32,965 nt of DNA, taken from Candidatus Heimdallarchaeota archaeon (GTDB lineage: Archaea; Asgardarchaeota; Heimdallarchaeia; Heimdallarchaeales; Kariarchaeaceae). Where the stretch lies: assembly GCA_015523565.1 (NCBI GenBank), contig WAKA01000121.1, forward strand, positions 1-32,965, given 5' to 3'. Both the position numbers and the translations under genes were made by a program. The notes below the pieces were generated by a model, which was given only the letters and a program-made list of their open reading frames with translations, did no database searches and was not told the DNA's origin. Shown here in pieces: positions 15,167-22,705 of the stretch (within the stretch, counting starts at the first letter, position 1; every line of letters begins with the position of its first letter).

Positions 15167-16000
15167 TTGACAGGTCCAACCTTTCTGCAAGAGTTTTCCC
15201 TTAAACAATTTGCAAATAAAAATGTAATAACCATTTCTCCCGAAAGCACTGTTCACGATGCCATTGTTTTGATCAATGATTTCAACATTAATTGTCTTCC
15301 AATATTGGATGGATCAGCAATTGACGGAATTGTCGATTCAATATCAATTCTTGCCGAATTCAGTAAAAATCCCTATGTTGCAACCCTTTATACAAAAATC
15401 AAGGACATACCCTTCAAGAAAGTTCCCTCTTTTGATGAAAATGATGATATACTCAAGGTTCTCAATTACTTGATTGATACAAATTTAGATGCACTTATTG
15501 TCTCTGAAAACATACTTTTAGTATCTATAAACCCCCGTGACATTCTTGAAAAGGATTTTCTCTGGACCACGTTGGATGAACGGATTTACTCACCCAATTC
15601 GCAGGGCAATCTCTTGATCACAGATCATGAACATACCATTTCTGAAGATACCTCTTTGCTTAATCTTATGATGCGAATCAGTAAACAAAACTTGAATTTC
15701 CTTGTATTGATTGAGCCGGATACAAAGTTATGGAAAGGAATATTGTCCCCAAGGGAAATTATCCAAGAAATTGTAAGAATGACTGCTTGGTCTGAAACCA
15801 CCGAGGATTTCCTATATCGTAAAGCCCTATTCACCCTCCCCCACCATCCAAATCTCTATTTTTCAAATATGCCTAAAATAAAAAGAATTAGGCAGACAAT
15901 GGTCATCAATGAACTTTCACTGATGCCGCTTGTAAACAATGATGGAGAATTGGTTGACGTGGTACATGAAATAGACCTCCTTAGAAAATTAACAGAATAA
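15167..16000 (+). CDS. CBS-domain protein
   Basis: This 277-residue soluble protein is built from CBS motifs, which pair to bind adenosine nucleotides. The first opens with NVITISPESTVHDAIVLI and INCLPILDGSAIDGIV, the second covers FDENDDILKVLNYLIDTNLDALIV, and a second pair follows from about residue 145 (TISEDTSLLNLMMRI then NLNFLVLIEP) to the end (MVINELSLMPLVNNDGELVDVVHEIDLL). It therefore looks like four CBS motifs with no attached enzyme. The start is a TTG at 15167: no ATG lies in frame near the first motif, and a strong BRE/TATA pair stands 28 bases ahead, so the message is probably leaderless. It may report cellular energy state to an unknown partner. Confidence 0.8.
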   Translation: MTGPTFLQEFSLKQFANKNVITISPESTVHDAIVLINDFNINCLPILDGSAIDGIVDSISILAEFSKNPYVATLYTKIKDIPFKKVPSFDENDDILKVLNYLIDTNLDALIVSENILLVSINPRDILEKDFLWTTLDERIYSPNSQGNLLITDHEHTISEDTSLLNLMMRISKQNLNFLVLIEPDTKLWKGILSPREIIQEIVRMTAWSETTEDFLYRKALFTLPHHPNLYFSNMPKIKRIRQTMVINELSLMPLVNNDGELVDVVHEIDLLRKLTE

Positions 16001-16175
16001 CTTGAAAAAAGTAAAGGATGTTTAATAGGGAAAAAAAAATCAGAAAACTGTTCTGCTGAAAAAATGACATGTGTTTTATCCTTTTAGTATTCAAGAATTC
16101 TTCAAGTCACCAATCTTAAAATTTAAAAGGTACGTGAAAAAGTGATATTGAAATTATTAATGGGAGAATTTCTTC

Positions 16176-16667
16176 ATGGCAACTACAAAATCTCCTGTAT
16201 CTGTTGAAAGGAACAAAACTTTAGCAAATATCTGCAGCTTCTTTGTTATCACTGTAGATGATTTTGGTCCAAAATTCTTACATGCCGATTTTAATGACGA
16301 GTTTAAAAAAAATTTTGAGGATGCAGAAGATTTTGAATCCTTTTTGATGAATTTGGCAATTTCCTACAGTGCAACATTTGGCGCCGGTAACAGTCAAATA
16401 AATGGTTTTGGGATTTTACCAATCCCGAAATTCCAAAATTGGAAGAGCATTGTCTATTCATTGAGCTTCCATACAAAATCATATTTCTTTATCTGGTTTT
16501 GTAAGAAGGAAAATTGCAATCGACTATTTGCCTTGATAAATGACAATGAAGAAAGACTGAAAGAGCAGATTCAAACCCTAATGGATTTCAAAAACAATCA
16601 CGCAATGAACAGGTTAAAGTCATTGCCTTCTTTGTTAAATGGAAAAGGGAAATTATTGAAAAGCTAA
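16176..16667 (+). CDS. Small protein with possible longin-like fold
   Basis: This 163-residue protein has no obvious family. The order of predicted elements resembles longin/roadblock folds: two strands with a tight turn (CSFFVITVDDFGPKFLHADF), a helix (ESFLMNLAISYSATFG), a run of strands (GFGILPIPKFQ, SIVYSLSFH, SYFFIWFCKK, LFALI) and a terminal helix (ERLKEQIQTLMDFK). The DxxGPK turn after the first strand is characteristic in style. Such folds often partner small GTPases, and none is encoded here. It starts at ATG 16176, with a GGGAGA ribosome site 11 bases ahead and a TTTAAAAG box about 50 bases upstream. The next gene begins two bases after its stop, so the two are an operon. The fold call is inference. 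Confidence 0.5.
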   Translation: MATTKSPVSVERNKTLANICSFFVITVDDFGPKFLHADFNDEFKKNFEDAEDFESFLMNLAISYSATFGAGNSQINGFGILPIPKFQNWKSIVYSLSFHTKSYFFIWFCKKENCNRLFALINDNEERLKEQIQTLMDFKNNHAMNRLKSLPSLLNGKGKLLKS

Positions 16668-16669
16668 TA

Positions 16670-17845
16670 ATGTATCCTTTTTTCCCAAATATATTGAAGA
16701 AAGACACATCTTATTTGAAATCTCTTTCTCCATTTGAAACAATTTGGTATCATGTACCTGAACTTCAAAATTGGAGCTCTTCTTCTTGGTGGTTTTTCCT
16801 TCTTTTCCCCAAACAGAAAGAAGGATATGGTCCAAAACAAATGATGTTTACCTTTGCCTCAAGAGTTGGCAAAGAAATACGAGTAAGTACATCGCCTTCG
16901 AGGGCACTGAATAATTGGCAACCAGGCATCCCACTTCCAAGATCTGTTAAAAATGGCACTGATGAATTTTGGACCACAGTTGTGGGATGGATCAACGACG
17001 GACATCAGGTACATGAGGAAATTGTTCATCAGCCTGCACGGGCAGTCCTTAAGAATTCTGGGTCATTGAAGGCTTGGGCAAAAAATGGATTTGGTGGTGA
17101 AATCAAGATCAATCCTGAACTGACTTATGGAATTGACGCCCATTTCAAGGGCAAAAAAGGAGAGGCAAAATTTACTGTCTGGAAAGTTGACAATGAACCC
17201 ATGACAGAACCCCATGTATCAGATATCAGGACAAAGTTTGGTGGAACACACTTGGTGGCTTGGAGAAAATTTAATTTCAAAGGAACATTTGCCTCACCCA
17301 GCGGAACTGAGGAACTTGAAGGCATTGGATACTTCCAGAGAGTATGTATGAATATTCCTATGTTCCCTTGGAAATGGATTTTTACCTATTTTGAAGATGG
17401 TTCCATTTTTTCCTTGTTTGGTCCTTATCTTGGCTTGCAAATGTTCAGAAGGGGAAATAAATGGCTTCCGCCATTCCTTGAAAGAGTGACTTCGTCATTT
17501 GCAATTCCAGGATACTTCTATGATGCAAAAACCCAAAAGATTACAAGTTTTCCCAAATCAAGAATTCAAGCATTTGTCGACCGTGGAAAATATCCCATAT
17601 TCACAGTAAAGGCATGGAACAATGAAGGGGATAATATTTCTTTCATTGCAAATGCTTATGGACATGCCCAATTTTTGTTGGACAGAAGAATCCTCAAACG
17701 GATGTGGATTTCAAGATTGAATTACAACGAATTCATGTATAAAGTAGAAAAACTTTCAGGGAAAATAGGTGGGAGAGTAATTTCAAAACAAACGGTGGGA
17801 CAAGGGTGGGGTAATCATGAATACACATGGGGATTCTCCCTTTAA
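16670..17845 (+). CDS. Lipocalin/CrtC-like protein
   Basis: This 391-residue protein has no signal peptide or membrane helix. It is very rich in aromatic residues and glycine and is predicted mainly beta, in two halves of similar pattern. WSSSSWWFFLLFP near the start and GIGYFQRVCMNIP with FPWKWIFTYFEDGSIF in the middle resemble the double beta-barrel of the AttH/CrtC (hydroxyneurosporene synthase) and tocopherol-cyclase-like families, which handle carotenoids or other lipids. The end GQGWGNHEYTWGFSL is unusual. Similarity is by pattern only, so the substrate and even the enzyme role are open. It follows the longin-like gene by two bases. Its stop overlaps that of the convergent pcm gene by four bases (TTAA). 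Confidence 0.45.
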   Translation: MYPFFPNILKKDTSYLKSLSPFETIWYHVPELQNWSSSSWWFFLLFPKQKEGYGPKQMMFTFASRVGKEIRVSTSPSRALNNWQPGIPLPRSVKNGTDEFWTTVVGWINDGHQVHEEIVHQPARAVLKNSGSLKAWAKNGFGGEIKINPELTYGIDAHFKGKKGEAKFTVWKVDNEPMTEPHVSDIRTKFGGTHLVAWRKFNFKGTFASPSGTEELEGIGYFQRVCMNIPMFPWKWIFTYFEDGSIFSLFGPYLGLQMFRRGNKWLPPFLERVTSSFAIPGYFYDAKTQKITSFPKSRIQAFVDRGKYPIFTVKAWNNEGDNISFIANAYGHAQFLLDRRILKRMWISRLNYNEFMYKVEKLSGKIGGRVISKQTVGQGWGNHEYTWGFSL

Positions 17846-18546
17846 GATTCAAAACCGTGCTTTCCAACCAGTTTCACAAACTGAACTGCCATGAGTTCTT
17901 CTATTTCAATTGAGGGGTATTTGACATTCGCTTCCAAATATTTCTCATATGCTCCTCGGTTCATTTCTCCAGAATTTAGACGTCTGACCTTAAGTAATGT
18001 TTGGAAATAACCGTCTTGTACAGGAATAATCATGATGCCACCGTCCTTGAGTTGCCAACATAATGGGGCGGGAATGAATGGTCCTGCCGCGGTAACAATG
18101 ATTTTGTCAAATTTTTGCTCTTTCAATCCCTCGGTGCCATCACCAAATACAATCTCATAATTATTTGGTAGTTTGATTTTTGAAAGATTCTGTTTGGCAA
18201 AATCAATCAAATCCCTTATTCTTTCTATGGAAACGACTTTTCCTTCATTTCCAACAAGAATCGACAAAATTGCTGTATTATATCCAGAACCAGTCCCCAC
18301 CTCCAGAACCTTCTCACCTTTCCTTATTGTGGCGGCACATAACATCATTAATATCATATGAGGGGCGGAGGTAGTTTGACCTGAAAGAATTGGAACTGCA
18401 TGATCCATTTCTGCCCTTTTCTTCTCATGGGATGGAACAAATAGCTTCCTGTCAACTTTTTCCATTGCATCGACAACTTCAGGCATAACCCCAATTCCTG
18501 ATTGTTGGCATTTCCAAATTGCCTCTTGCAAATAAGGCTTCATCAA
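17842..18546 (-). CDS. pcm: Protein-L-isoaspartate O-methyltransferase
   Basis: PCMT methylates isoaspartyl residues in aged proteins, using S-adenosylmethionine, to start their repair. At 234 residues the length is usual. The family block ILSGQTTSAPHM is intact, and VLEVGTGSGYNTAIL is the SAM-binding motif I with the GxGSGY loop. VVSIERI provides the acidic residue that holds the ribose, and FDKIIVTAAGP follows as motif II. A C-terminal VKLVGKHGF matches other archaeal PCMTs. The start is the ATG at 18546. The gene is convergent with the CrtC-like gene (4-base overlap) and divergent from the GDPD, with which it shares a 61 to 91-base upstream region. Confidence 0.93.
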   Translation of the reverse strand: MMKPYLQEAIWKCQQSGIGVMPEVVDAMEKVDRKLFVPSHEKKRAEMDHAVPILSGQTTSAPHMILMMLCAATIRKGEKVLEVGTGSGYNTAILSILVGNEGKVVSIERIRDLIDFAKQNLSKIKLPNNYEIVFGDGTEGLKEQKFDKIIVTAAGPFIPAPLCWQLKDGGIMIIPVQDGYFQTLLKVRRLNSGEMNRGAYEKYLEANVKYPSIEIEELMAVQFVKLVGKHGFES

Positions 18547-18637
18547 ATATATTATTTTGAATAATTTACTTTTATTTTTTGGATTCCTGTCATTTTGAAA
18601 ACATCATATGTTAAAAGTCTCCCGTTAACAGGAATAT

Positions 18638-19471
18638 GTGAAGCTTTTTCCAAATACCATTGAAGGACTAATTTGGGGCATGAACAATTTTGATGGCATA
18701 GAAACGGACATACGATTGACAAGAGACAACAAGCTTGTAATCCATCATGATCCTGTACTGTCCTCTGGAAAAATGATTGCATCATTGACAAAACAGGAAC
18801 TTGTTGATGCAGGCATACCCGCATTTGAGAACTTCATCTACAACAAGGAAGTTGAATCACTTGTTCAAAAAGGGAAAAGGGCTTTAATTGAACTAAAGCC
18901 CAATTGCAGAGGTACAATCGCCATATCAGATGAAATTGCCAAAACCTTTTCAAAGGAGATAGATGAACTTCTTGCTTCAGCAAACTTTTCAACCGATCAA
19001 ATCACGTTTATCTCCTTTTCAGAAAAACTCTTGAAGCCTCTAGTTGATAGGTACAAGTGTGCACCCTTACTGCCAGCACTTAATGAATGCAAGGTTAAAC
19101 AAATTTCTGGTTTTACAAAGTTGAGACTATTCGGCAAATTCTTTGCAAAAAGACTTCCAAGCTACATGAAATATGCAAAAAACGAGGGATTTATAGGCAC
19201 TTATGTAGCTCGTGAATACTTTTTGGGAATTCTTTCATCCTATCACGGTAGGTATAAGAAAAAACTGGAACTTGCAAAATCACTCGATTTCGAACTGGGA
19301 ACAAACCTTGGAACAAGTAAATTGGAGCCAGATTTTCCAGAACTGTTGCGTGTAACTGATGACACTTCAATTTTCCCAAGATATTCCAAAAAAGACGAGG
19401 GTTCCATAATTGCCCATCGAGGAACGGGAACAAAAGGTGTCGAACTCAGCTCATTAGATGGAAAACCCTAG
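18638..19471 (+). CDS. Glycerophosphodiester phosphodiesterase-like, damaged ends
   Basis: GDPD enzymes hydrolyse glycerophosphodiesters. The 277-residue frame from GTG 18638 has PNTIEGL (usually PENT), the metal site ETDIRLT, the catalytic HHDP and IELKPN. It lacks the N-terminal HRG with the other catalytic His. The missing part is visible upstream in the same frame: ATG 18608 gives MLKVSR, then TAA at 18626-18628, then QEYVKLFPNTIEG. A TATA-like stretch sits about 30 bases before that ATG. At the far end the protein closes with SIIAHRGTGTKG, a perfect GDPD opening motif, then stops 14 residues later, as if a second GDPD domain had been cut off by the convergent ccdA gene. It may be a decaying gene. 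An intact variant fold with a relocated HRG is less likely. Confidence 0.7.
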   Translation: MKLFPNTIEGLIWGMNNFDGIETDIRLTRDNKLVIHHDPVLSSGKMIASLTKQELVDAGIPAFENFIYNKEVESLVQKGKRALIELKPNCRGTIAISDEIAKTFSKEIDELLASANFSTDQITFISFSEKLLKPLVDRYKCAPLLPALNECKVKQISGFTKLRLFGKFFAKRLPSYMKYAKNEGFIGTYVAREYFLGILSSYHGRYKKKLELAKSLDFELGTNLGTSKLEPDFPELLRVTDDTSIFPRYSKKDEGSIIAHRGTGTKGVELSSLDGKP

Positions 19472-20152
19472 TTCTATAGCATCATAAATCAGGAAAGTCC
19501 CAACAGCCACAATAATAAGTCCAGTGATTATTGGCAAGTATTTGAAAATCTTTTCCTTGTTTGCCAAGATGTTTTCCTTGATTGAGGGGATCACGGCTCC
19601 CATTAGTACAAATGGTATTCCCGTTCCAATGGCAAAAGCTGTACTTATCAGAATCCCATTGAATACTGTTGCACTATTTATTATTAAGGTAAAAACTGTA
19701 ATGAACAGTATCAGGGCACAAGGTGCCGCCAATACTGCAAAGAAAAGTCCAATTAAAAATGAACCAAGCCATGGATTCTCTGTGCTGGTGATTATGTTCA
19801 CAGTCCAATCTGAAAATCTTGAAAAAACTCCGCCACCAATGTATTTTTTTCCAGCATACAACATTCCCAAAACCACAAGGACAACTCCTTCAGCAAATCT
19901 AAATTTCACATAATTGGGATTAAAAAAATCAAAAAAGAGATTCCTAAACCCCTGCAATAAAATTCCCATGAAAACAAAAACAATCAATACACCAAGTGTC
20001 ACCAAGATGGATGAGATGAAACCATTCTTTCGGCTTGTTTCGGTTCCTGTCAAAAAAGCAAGAAAAGAGGGAAGAACAGGAAACAAACAGGGAGAAAAAC
20101 TAGTGGCAAGACCCAATGTGAATGCCCAAATAAGATCCGTGATGGGAAACAT
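19454..20152 (-). CDS. ccdA: Thiol-disulfide transmembrane transporter CcdA
   Basis: CcdA (the DsbD membrane domain) carries electrons from cytoplasmic thioredoxin across the membrane to thiol proteins outside. The 232-residue protein has six membrane helices. The redox cysteines are C22 in SFSPCLFPVLP and C145 in AAPCALILF; both proline-cysteine contexts are the family hallmark and mark the symmetric halves. It stands head to head with a TlpA-like thioredoxin at 20256, its likely recipient, sharing a 103-base AT-rich promoter region. Such pairs serve cytochrome c assembly or extracytoplasmic disulfide reduction. The last 18 bases overlap the GDPD gene on the other strand. Confidence 0.9.
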   Translation of the reverse strand: MFPITDLIWAFTLGLATSFSPCLFPVLPSFLAFLTGTETSRKNGFISSILVTLGVLIVFVFMGILLQGFRNLFFDFFNPNYVKFRFAEGVVLVVLGMLYAGKKYIGGGVFSRFSDWTVNIITSTENPWLGSFLIGLFFAVLAAPCALILFITVFTLIINSATVFNGILISTAFAIGTGIPFVLMGAVIPSIKENILANKEKIFKYLPIITGLIIVAVGTFLIYDAIELGFSI

Positions 20153-20255
20153 AAGTTAGATCAAAATAATTCTTATTAAATTATTAGTCTTTTTATCTAA
20201 ACAAAACATTTTTACTTGTCATTGCTATAGTTACGATTACTAAATTGGTGAAAAC

Positions 20256-20870
20256 ATGAGGCAACATACAGTACTGCTAATCTTTCTAATCATTCCCTTG
20301 TATCTTCCTGGCAATGCTTTAACTCTCAATAGCAATGGCATCTCTGTTGATTTCTCCTTTCAATTGATTAATGGAACTTTTGTGAACCTTTCTGATTATG
20401 GTGGCGACAAAGTTGTTGTCGTAGATTGGGCGGCTAGTTGGTGCCCCGTTTGCAAGAAAAACCAAAAAGTCATATCTACGATTTATAATGAATACAATGA
20501 CCAAGTTAACTTCATTTCATTAAGTTATGGGGGCTCAGGAGACGAATTATCTGATGTGTTGGAAATGAAAGGAAATTATCCTTGGGATTTCGGTTTGGAC
20601 GTGAACAACGCCGCCAAACAATACAATGTATGGAATGGGTTTGTGTGGGTTCTGGACAAGAATCTTCATATCTCTACAGCTTTTAATTATACAGTTATTA
20701 CAAAAACACAATTGGTTAGCGCCTTAAATGACGTGCTCGAATTGCAAACAACTGTTGAAAACAATGACCAAACTGATCTTGGATTGTTTTCCAACCCTTT
20801 CTTTCTTGGTTTTCTAGCTTTTGTGGGATTTGGTACAATTATTATACTTTTGCAAAAAATCAGGAAATAA
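20256..20870 (+). CDS. Membrane-anchored TlpA-like thioredoxin
   Basis: This 204-residue exported thioredoxin-fold protein has a signal peptide at 1-22 (hydrophobic core LLIFLIIPLYL), the redox site WCPVC with C63 and C66, and a C-terminal membrane helix at about 178-198, followed by the cytoplasmic KIRK. The order of strands and helices and the VVVDWAASWCPVC opening match TlpA/ResA proteins. The cis-proline site is not clear: GFVWVLD stands where a TP motif is usual, so the specificity may differ. It probably reduces extracytoplasmic disulfides with electrons from the divergent CcdA. The start is ATG 20256, with a GGTG element nine bases upstream. The HxlR regulator gene follows 115 bases downstream on the same strand. 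Confidence 0.85.
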   Translation: MRQHTVLLIFLIIPLYLPGNALTLNSNGISVDFSFQLINGTFVNLSDYGGDKVVVVDWAASWCPVCKKNQKVISTIYNEYNDQVNFISLSYGGSGDELSDVLEMKGNYPWDFGLDVNNAAKQYNVWNGFVWVLDKNLHISTAFNYTVITKTQLVSALNDVLELQTTVENNDQTDLGLFSNPFFLGFLAFVGFGTIIILLQKIRK

Positions 20871-20952
20871 TTTTAGCAAAGCACTAATTTAAAATAACTT
20901 GCATAATATAAAGAAAAAAAGATAAAGTTTTATTCTTGGAAAAAGAATATCC

Positions 20953-20960
20953 TTTTTATA
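20953..20960 (+). promoter_or_regulatory. TATA box for the HxlR regulator
   Basis: TTTTTATA is centred about 29 bases before the ATG at 20986, so the regulator can be transcribed separately from the TlpA-like gene. Confidence 0.5.
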
Positions 20961-20985
20961 GTTATTTTTCGAATCCTAAAACAAT

Positions 20986-21441
20986 ATGTCCAAGAAAGTG
21001 CTTACTCCACTCACACAATACGAAAAATGTTCCATTACGAAAATGATGAATTTAATAAGACCGAAATGGACCATGGAAATCATATTGGAGCTTATGGTGG
21101 CTGGAAATGAATCCTTGTCATTTTCTGATTTTGAAAAGCTCATCGCAGGAATCAATCCACGTATTCTTTCCACACGGCTTGCCTCATTGAGTAGAAAAGG
21201 TATTATTGATAGAATCGTTCCTGACCCACGAACTCCAAAGAAAGTTAGGTATAAATTGAGTGAAAAGGGATATGATTTTATCAATGTAATTATTTCCATG
21301 AGGTCTTGGGCAGTAAAACATCTTGATGTGGATCAAGACTGCAAAGACAATGTTTGCAGACACATGCTGGTAATAAAAGAAAAATACTTGAAACCTGCCA
21401 CAAGGCAAAATGATTTGATTGAAATTTTTGCTCCCCATTAG
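20986..21441 (+). CDS. HxlR-family transcription regulator
   Basis: This is a 151-residue winged helix-turn-helix DNA-binding protein. The family pattern is clear: C15 before the first helix, RPKWTMEIILELM, the recognition helix region INPRILSTRLASLSRKGII, the wing VPDPRTPKKVRYKLSEKGYDF, and the dimer helix MRSWAVKH. HxlR regulators such as YodB and HypR sense oxidants or electrophiles through an N-terminal cysteine. This protein has one at the comparable place plus C119 and C124 in a short C-terminal tail (CKDNVC), which could form a disulfide or bind a metal. Lying next to ccdA and the TlpA-like gene, it may govern the thiol-redox genes. Its stop overlaps that of the sirtuin gene by four bases (TTAG). 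Confidence 0.88.
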   Translation: MSKKVLTPLTQYEKCSITKMMNLIRPKWTMEIILELMVAGNESLSFSDFEKLIAGINPRILSTRLASLSRKGIIDRIVPDPRTPKKVRYKLSEKGYDFINVIISMRSWAVKHLDVDQDCKDNVCRHMLVIKEKYLKPATRQNDLIEIFAPH

Positions 21442-22220
21442 GACAAACGCTTTGCAATCTCTTGCAGGACTGATGTAGCACGGTCATCAAAAACAACTTT
21501 TGCGTAGTCCAATAGAACAGGGTCTGGATTGATTTCAATCAAGGGGATGTCATGGGCAATTGCTTCACCAACCATCCTATAAGGCAAAGTTGTCTGCAAG
21601 GTGGTACCAACAACAAATACCAAATCTGATTTCTTAAAATGGTTTAAGGATTTATTAATATCAAAAAATCGGTTATCATATATCTCGTCAAACCATAGGA
21701 CATTTGGACGAAGATAACTGCCACATGTCCTGCAAACCAAATTGTCAAGATTTTCGACATTGTCCAGATCAAGCCTTTCAATTTCCAATACATGCTTGTC
21801 AATGGAGAATGTGCTTGAGCATCTGAATTCGAAAATGTTGCCATGGATCTCTGCTACATTGACTGTACCTGCACGTTGATGAAGATTGTCTATGTTTTGG
21901 GTTACAACCAAAAATTTCTTTTGGTGCTTTGTTGCCCATTTTTCAATGTCTGTTATGGCGTAATGACCTGCATTTGGCTTCACCTGCTTGATTGCATGTT
22001 GCCTTTCCTTATACCATTCAAGAACCTCAAGAGGGTGTCTTGAAAAAAAGGCAAAGGTCGCAATATCCTGAGGGGTATAATTTTTTGATCCTTTCACCCA
22101 AAAGCCGTCTTTTCCTCGAAAGGTAGGAATACCACTTTCAGCACTTATCCCTGCACCTGTCAGGAAAGTTATTTGATGAGAGCCTTCAAGTAATGAAATT
22201 GCTGTTTCCAATTTTGACAT
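21438..22220 (-). CDS. Sir2-family deacylase (class III-like)
   Basis: This NAD-dependent protein lysine deacylase has 260 residues. The NAD-binding motifs TGAGISAESGIPTFRG and TQNIDNLHQRAG and the catalytic H126 in EIHGN are all intact. Y70 and R73 form the YxxR pair (EWYKER) that in SIRT5 and E. coli CobB binds succinyl- or malonyl-lysine, so desuccinylase activity is likely as well as or instead of deacetylation. The zinc ribbon is incomplete: the first pair reads C134-SS-T137 where a CxxC is expected, while the second, C163-RT-C166, is normal. The start is ATG 22220, with TATTATAAG 27 bases upstream. Confidence 0.92.
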   Translation of the reverse strand: MSKLETAISLLEGSHQITFLTGAGISAESGIPTFRGKDGFWVKGSKNYTPQDIATFAFFSRHPLEVLEWYKERQHAIKQVKPNAGHYAITDIEKWATKHQKKFLVVTQNIDNLHQRAGTVNVAEIHGNIFEFRCSSTFSIDKHVLEIERLDLDNVENLDNLVCRTCGSYLRPNVLWFDEIYDNRFFDINKSLNHFKKSDLVFVVGTTLQTTLPYRMVGEAIAHDIPLIEINPDPVLLDYAKVVFDDRATSVLQEIAKRLS

Positions 22221-22242
22221 TATTCAATTTTCAATAGACTTT

Positions 22243-22251
22243 CTTATAATA
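22243..22251 (-). promoter_or_regulatory. TATA box for the sirtuin gene
   Basis: The minus strand reads TATTATAAG, centred 27 bases before the ATG at 22220. A leaderless transcript is likely. Confidence 0.45.
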
Positions 22252-22375
22252 ACCTAAGTTTTCTTGAAATAGAATTTGAGGATATTATTTTAAATTTGGA
22301 GCAAATCCACTTTCCGTACTCCATTAATTTGTAGGAAAGTTTATCATTTCAAGGTTCTATACATCTTGAGGTCCA

Positions 22376-22705
22376 ATGTACCGAGACAGAGAGGAAGTCT
22401 TCATCCATATCAAGAAACTATGTGACAATTTGCAGGCAATTGCATTGGAGGATGATCAAATTACAGATGATGAACAAGCTATCTTGGATATTGTCAACAA
22501 TGCAATTCAAAACTTGGAAGAACAAACAATTCAAATCTTTGAATCAGAACTTGATAACGACGAATTTTCAGACTTATTGATGGAAATCTTCAATGACATT
22601 GTGAAAAATGTAGTCAATACCGCAAAACTTGACGGAGTGATTACATCTGATGAACAAAAGCTGATCGATAGAATAAGACAATTTATTTCTGAGGAGCTGT
22701 CATAA
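22376..22705 (+). CDS. Small acidic TerB-like helical protein
   Basis: This 109-residue acidic protein is entirely helical. Two similar segments, ALEDDQITDDEQAILDIV near residue 22 and AKLDGVITSDEQKLIDRI near residue 85, show the A-xDG-it-dE pattern seen in TerB/tellurite-resistance and related calcium-loop-like helical domains. It therefore looks like an internal duplication or a single TerB-like bundle. No enzyme residues are evident. A GAGGT ribosome site stands four bases before the ATG. The stop is followed immediately by the ATG of the flavoprotein gene at 22706, so the two are co-translated or at least co-transcribed; a regulatory or assembly partner role for that enzyme is possible. 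Confidence 0.6.
   Translation: MYRDREEVFIHIKKLCDNLQAIALEDDQITDDEQAILDIVNNAIQNLEEQTIQIFESELDNDEFSDLLMEIFNDIVKNVVNTAKLDGVITSDEQKLIDRIRQFISEELS

Noticed and set aside
16093..16102. Perfect 10-base palindrome AAGAATTCTT ahead of the longin-like gene
   Set aside because: It is short, AT-rich and not placed at the promoter; chance is likely.
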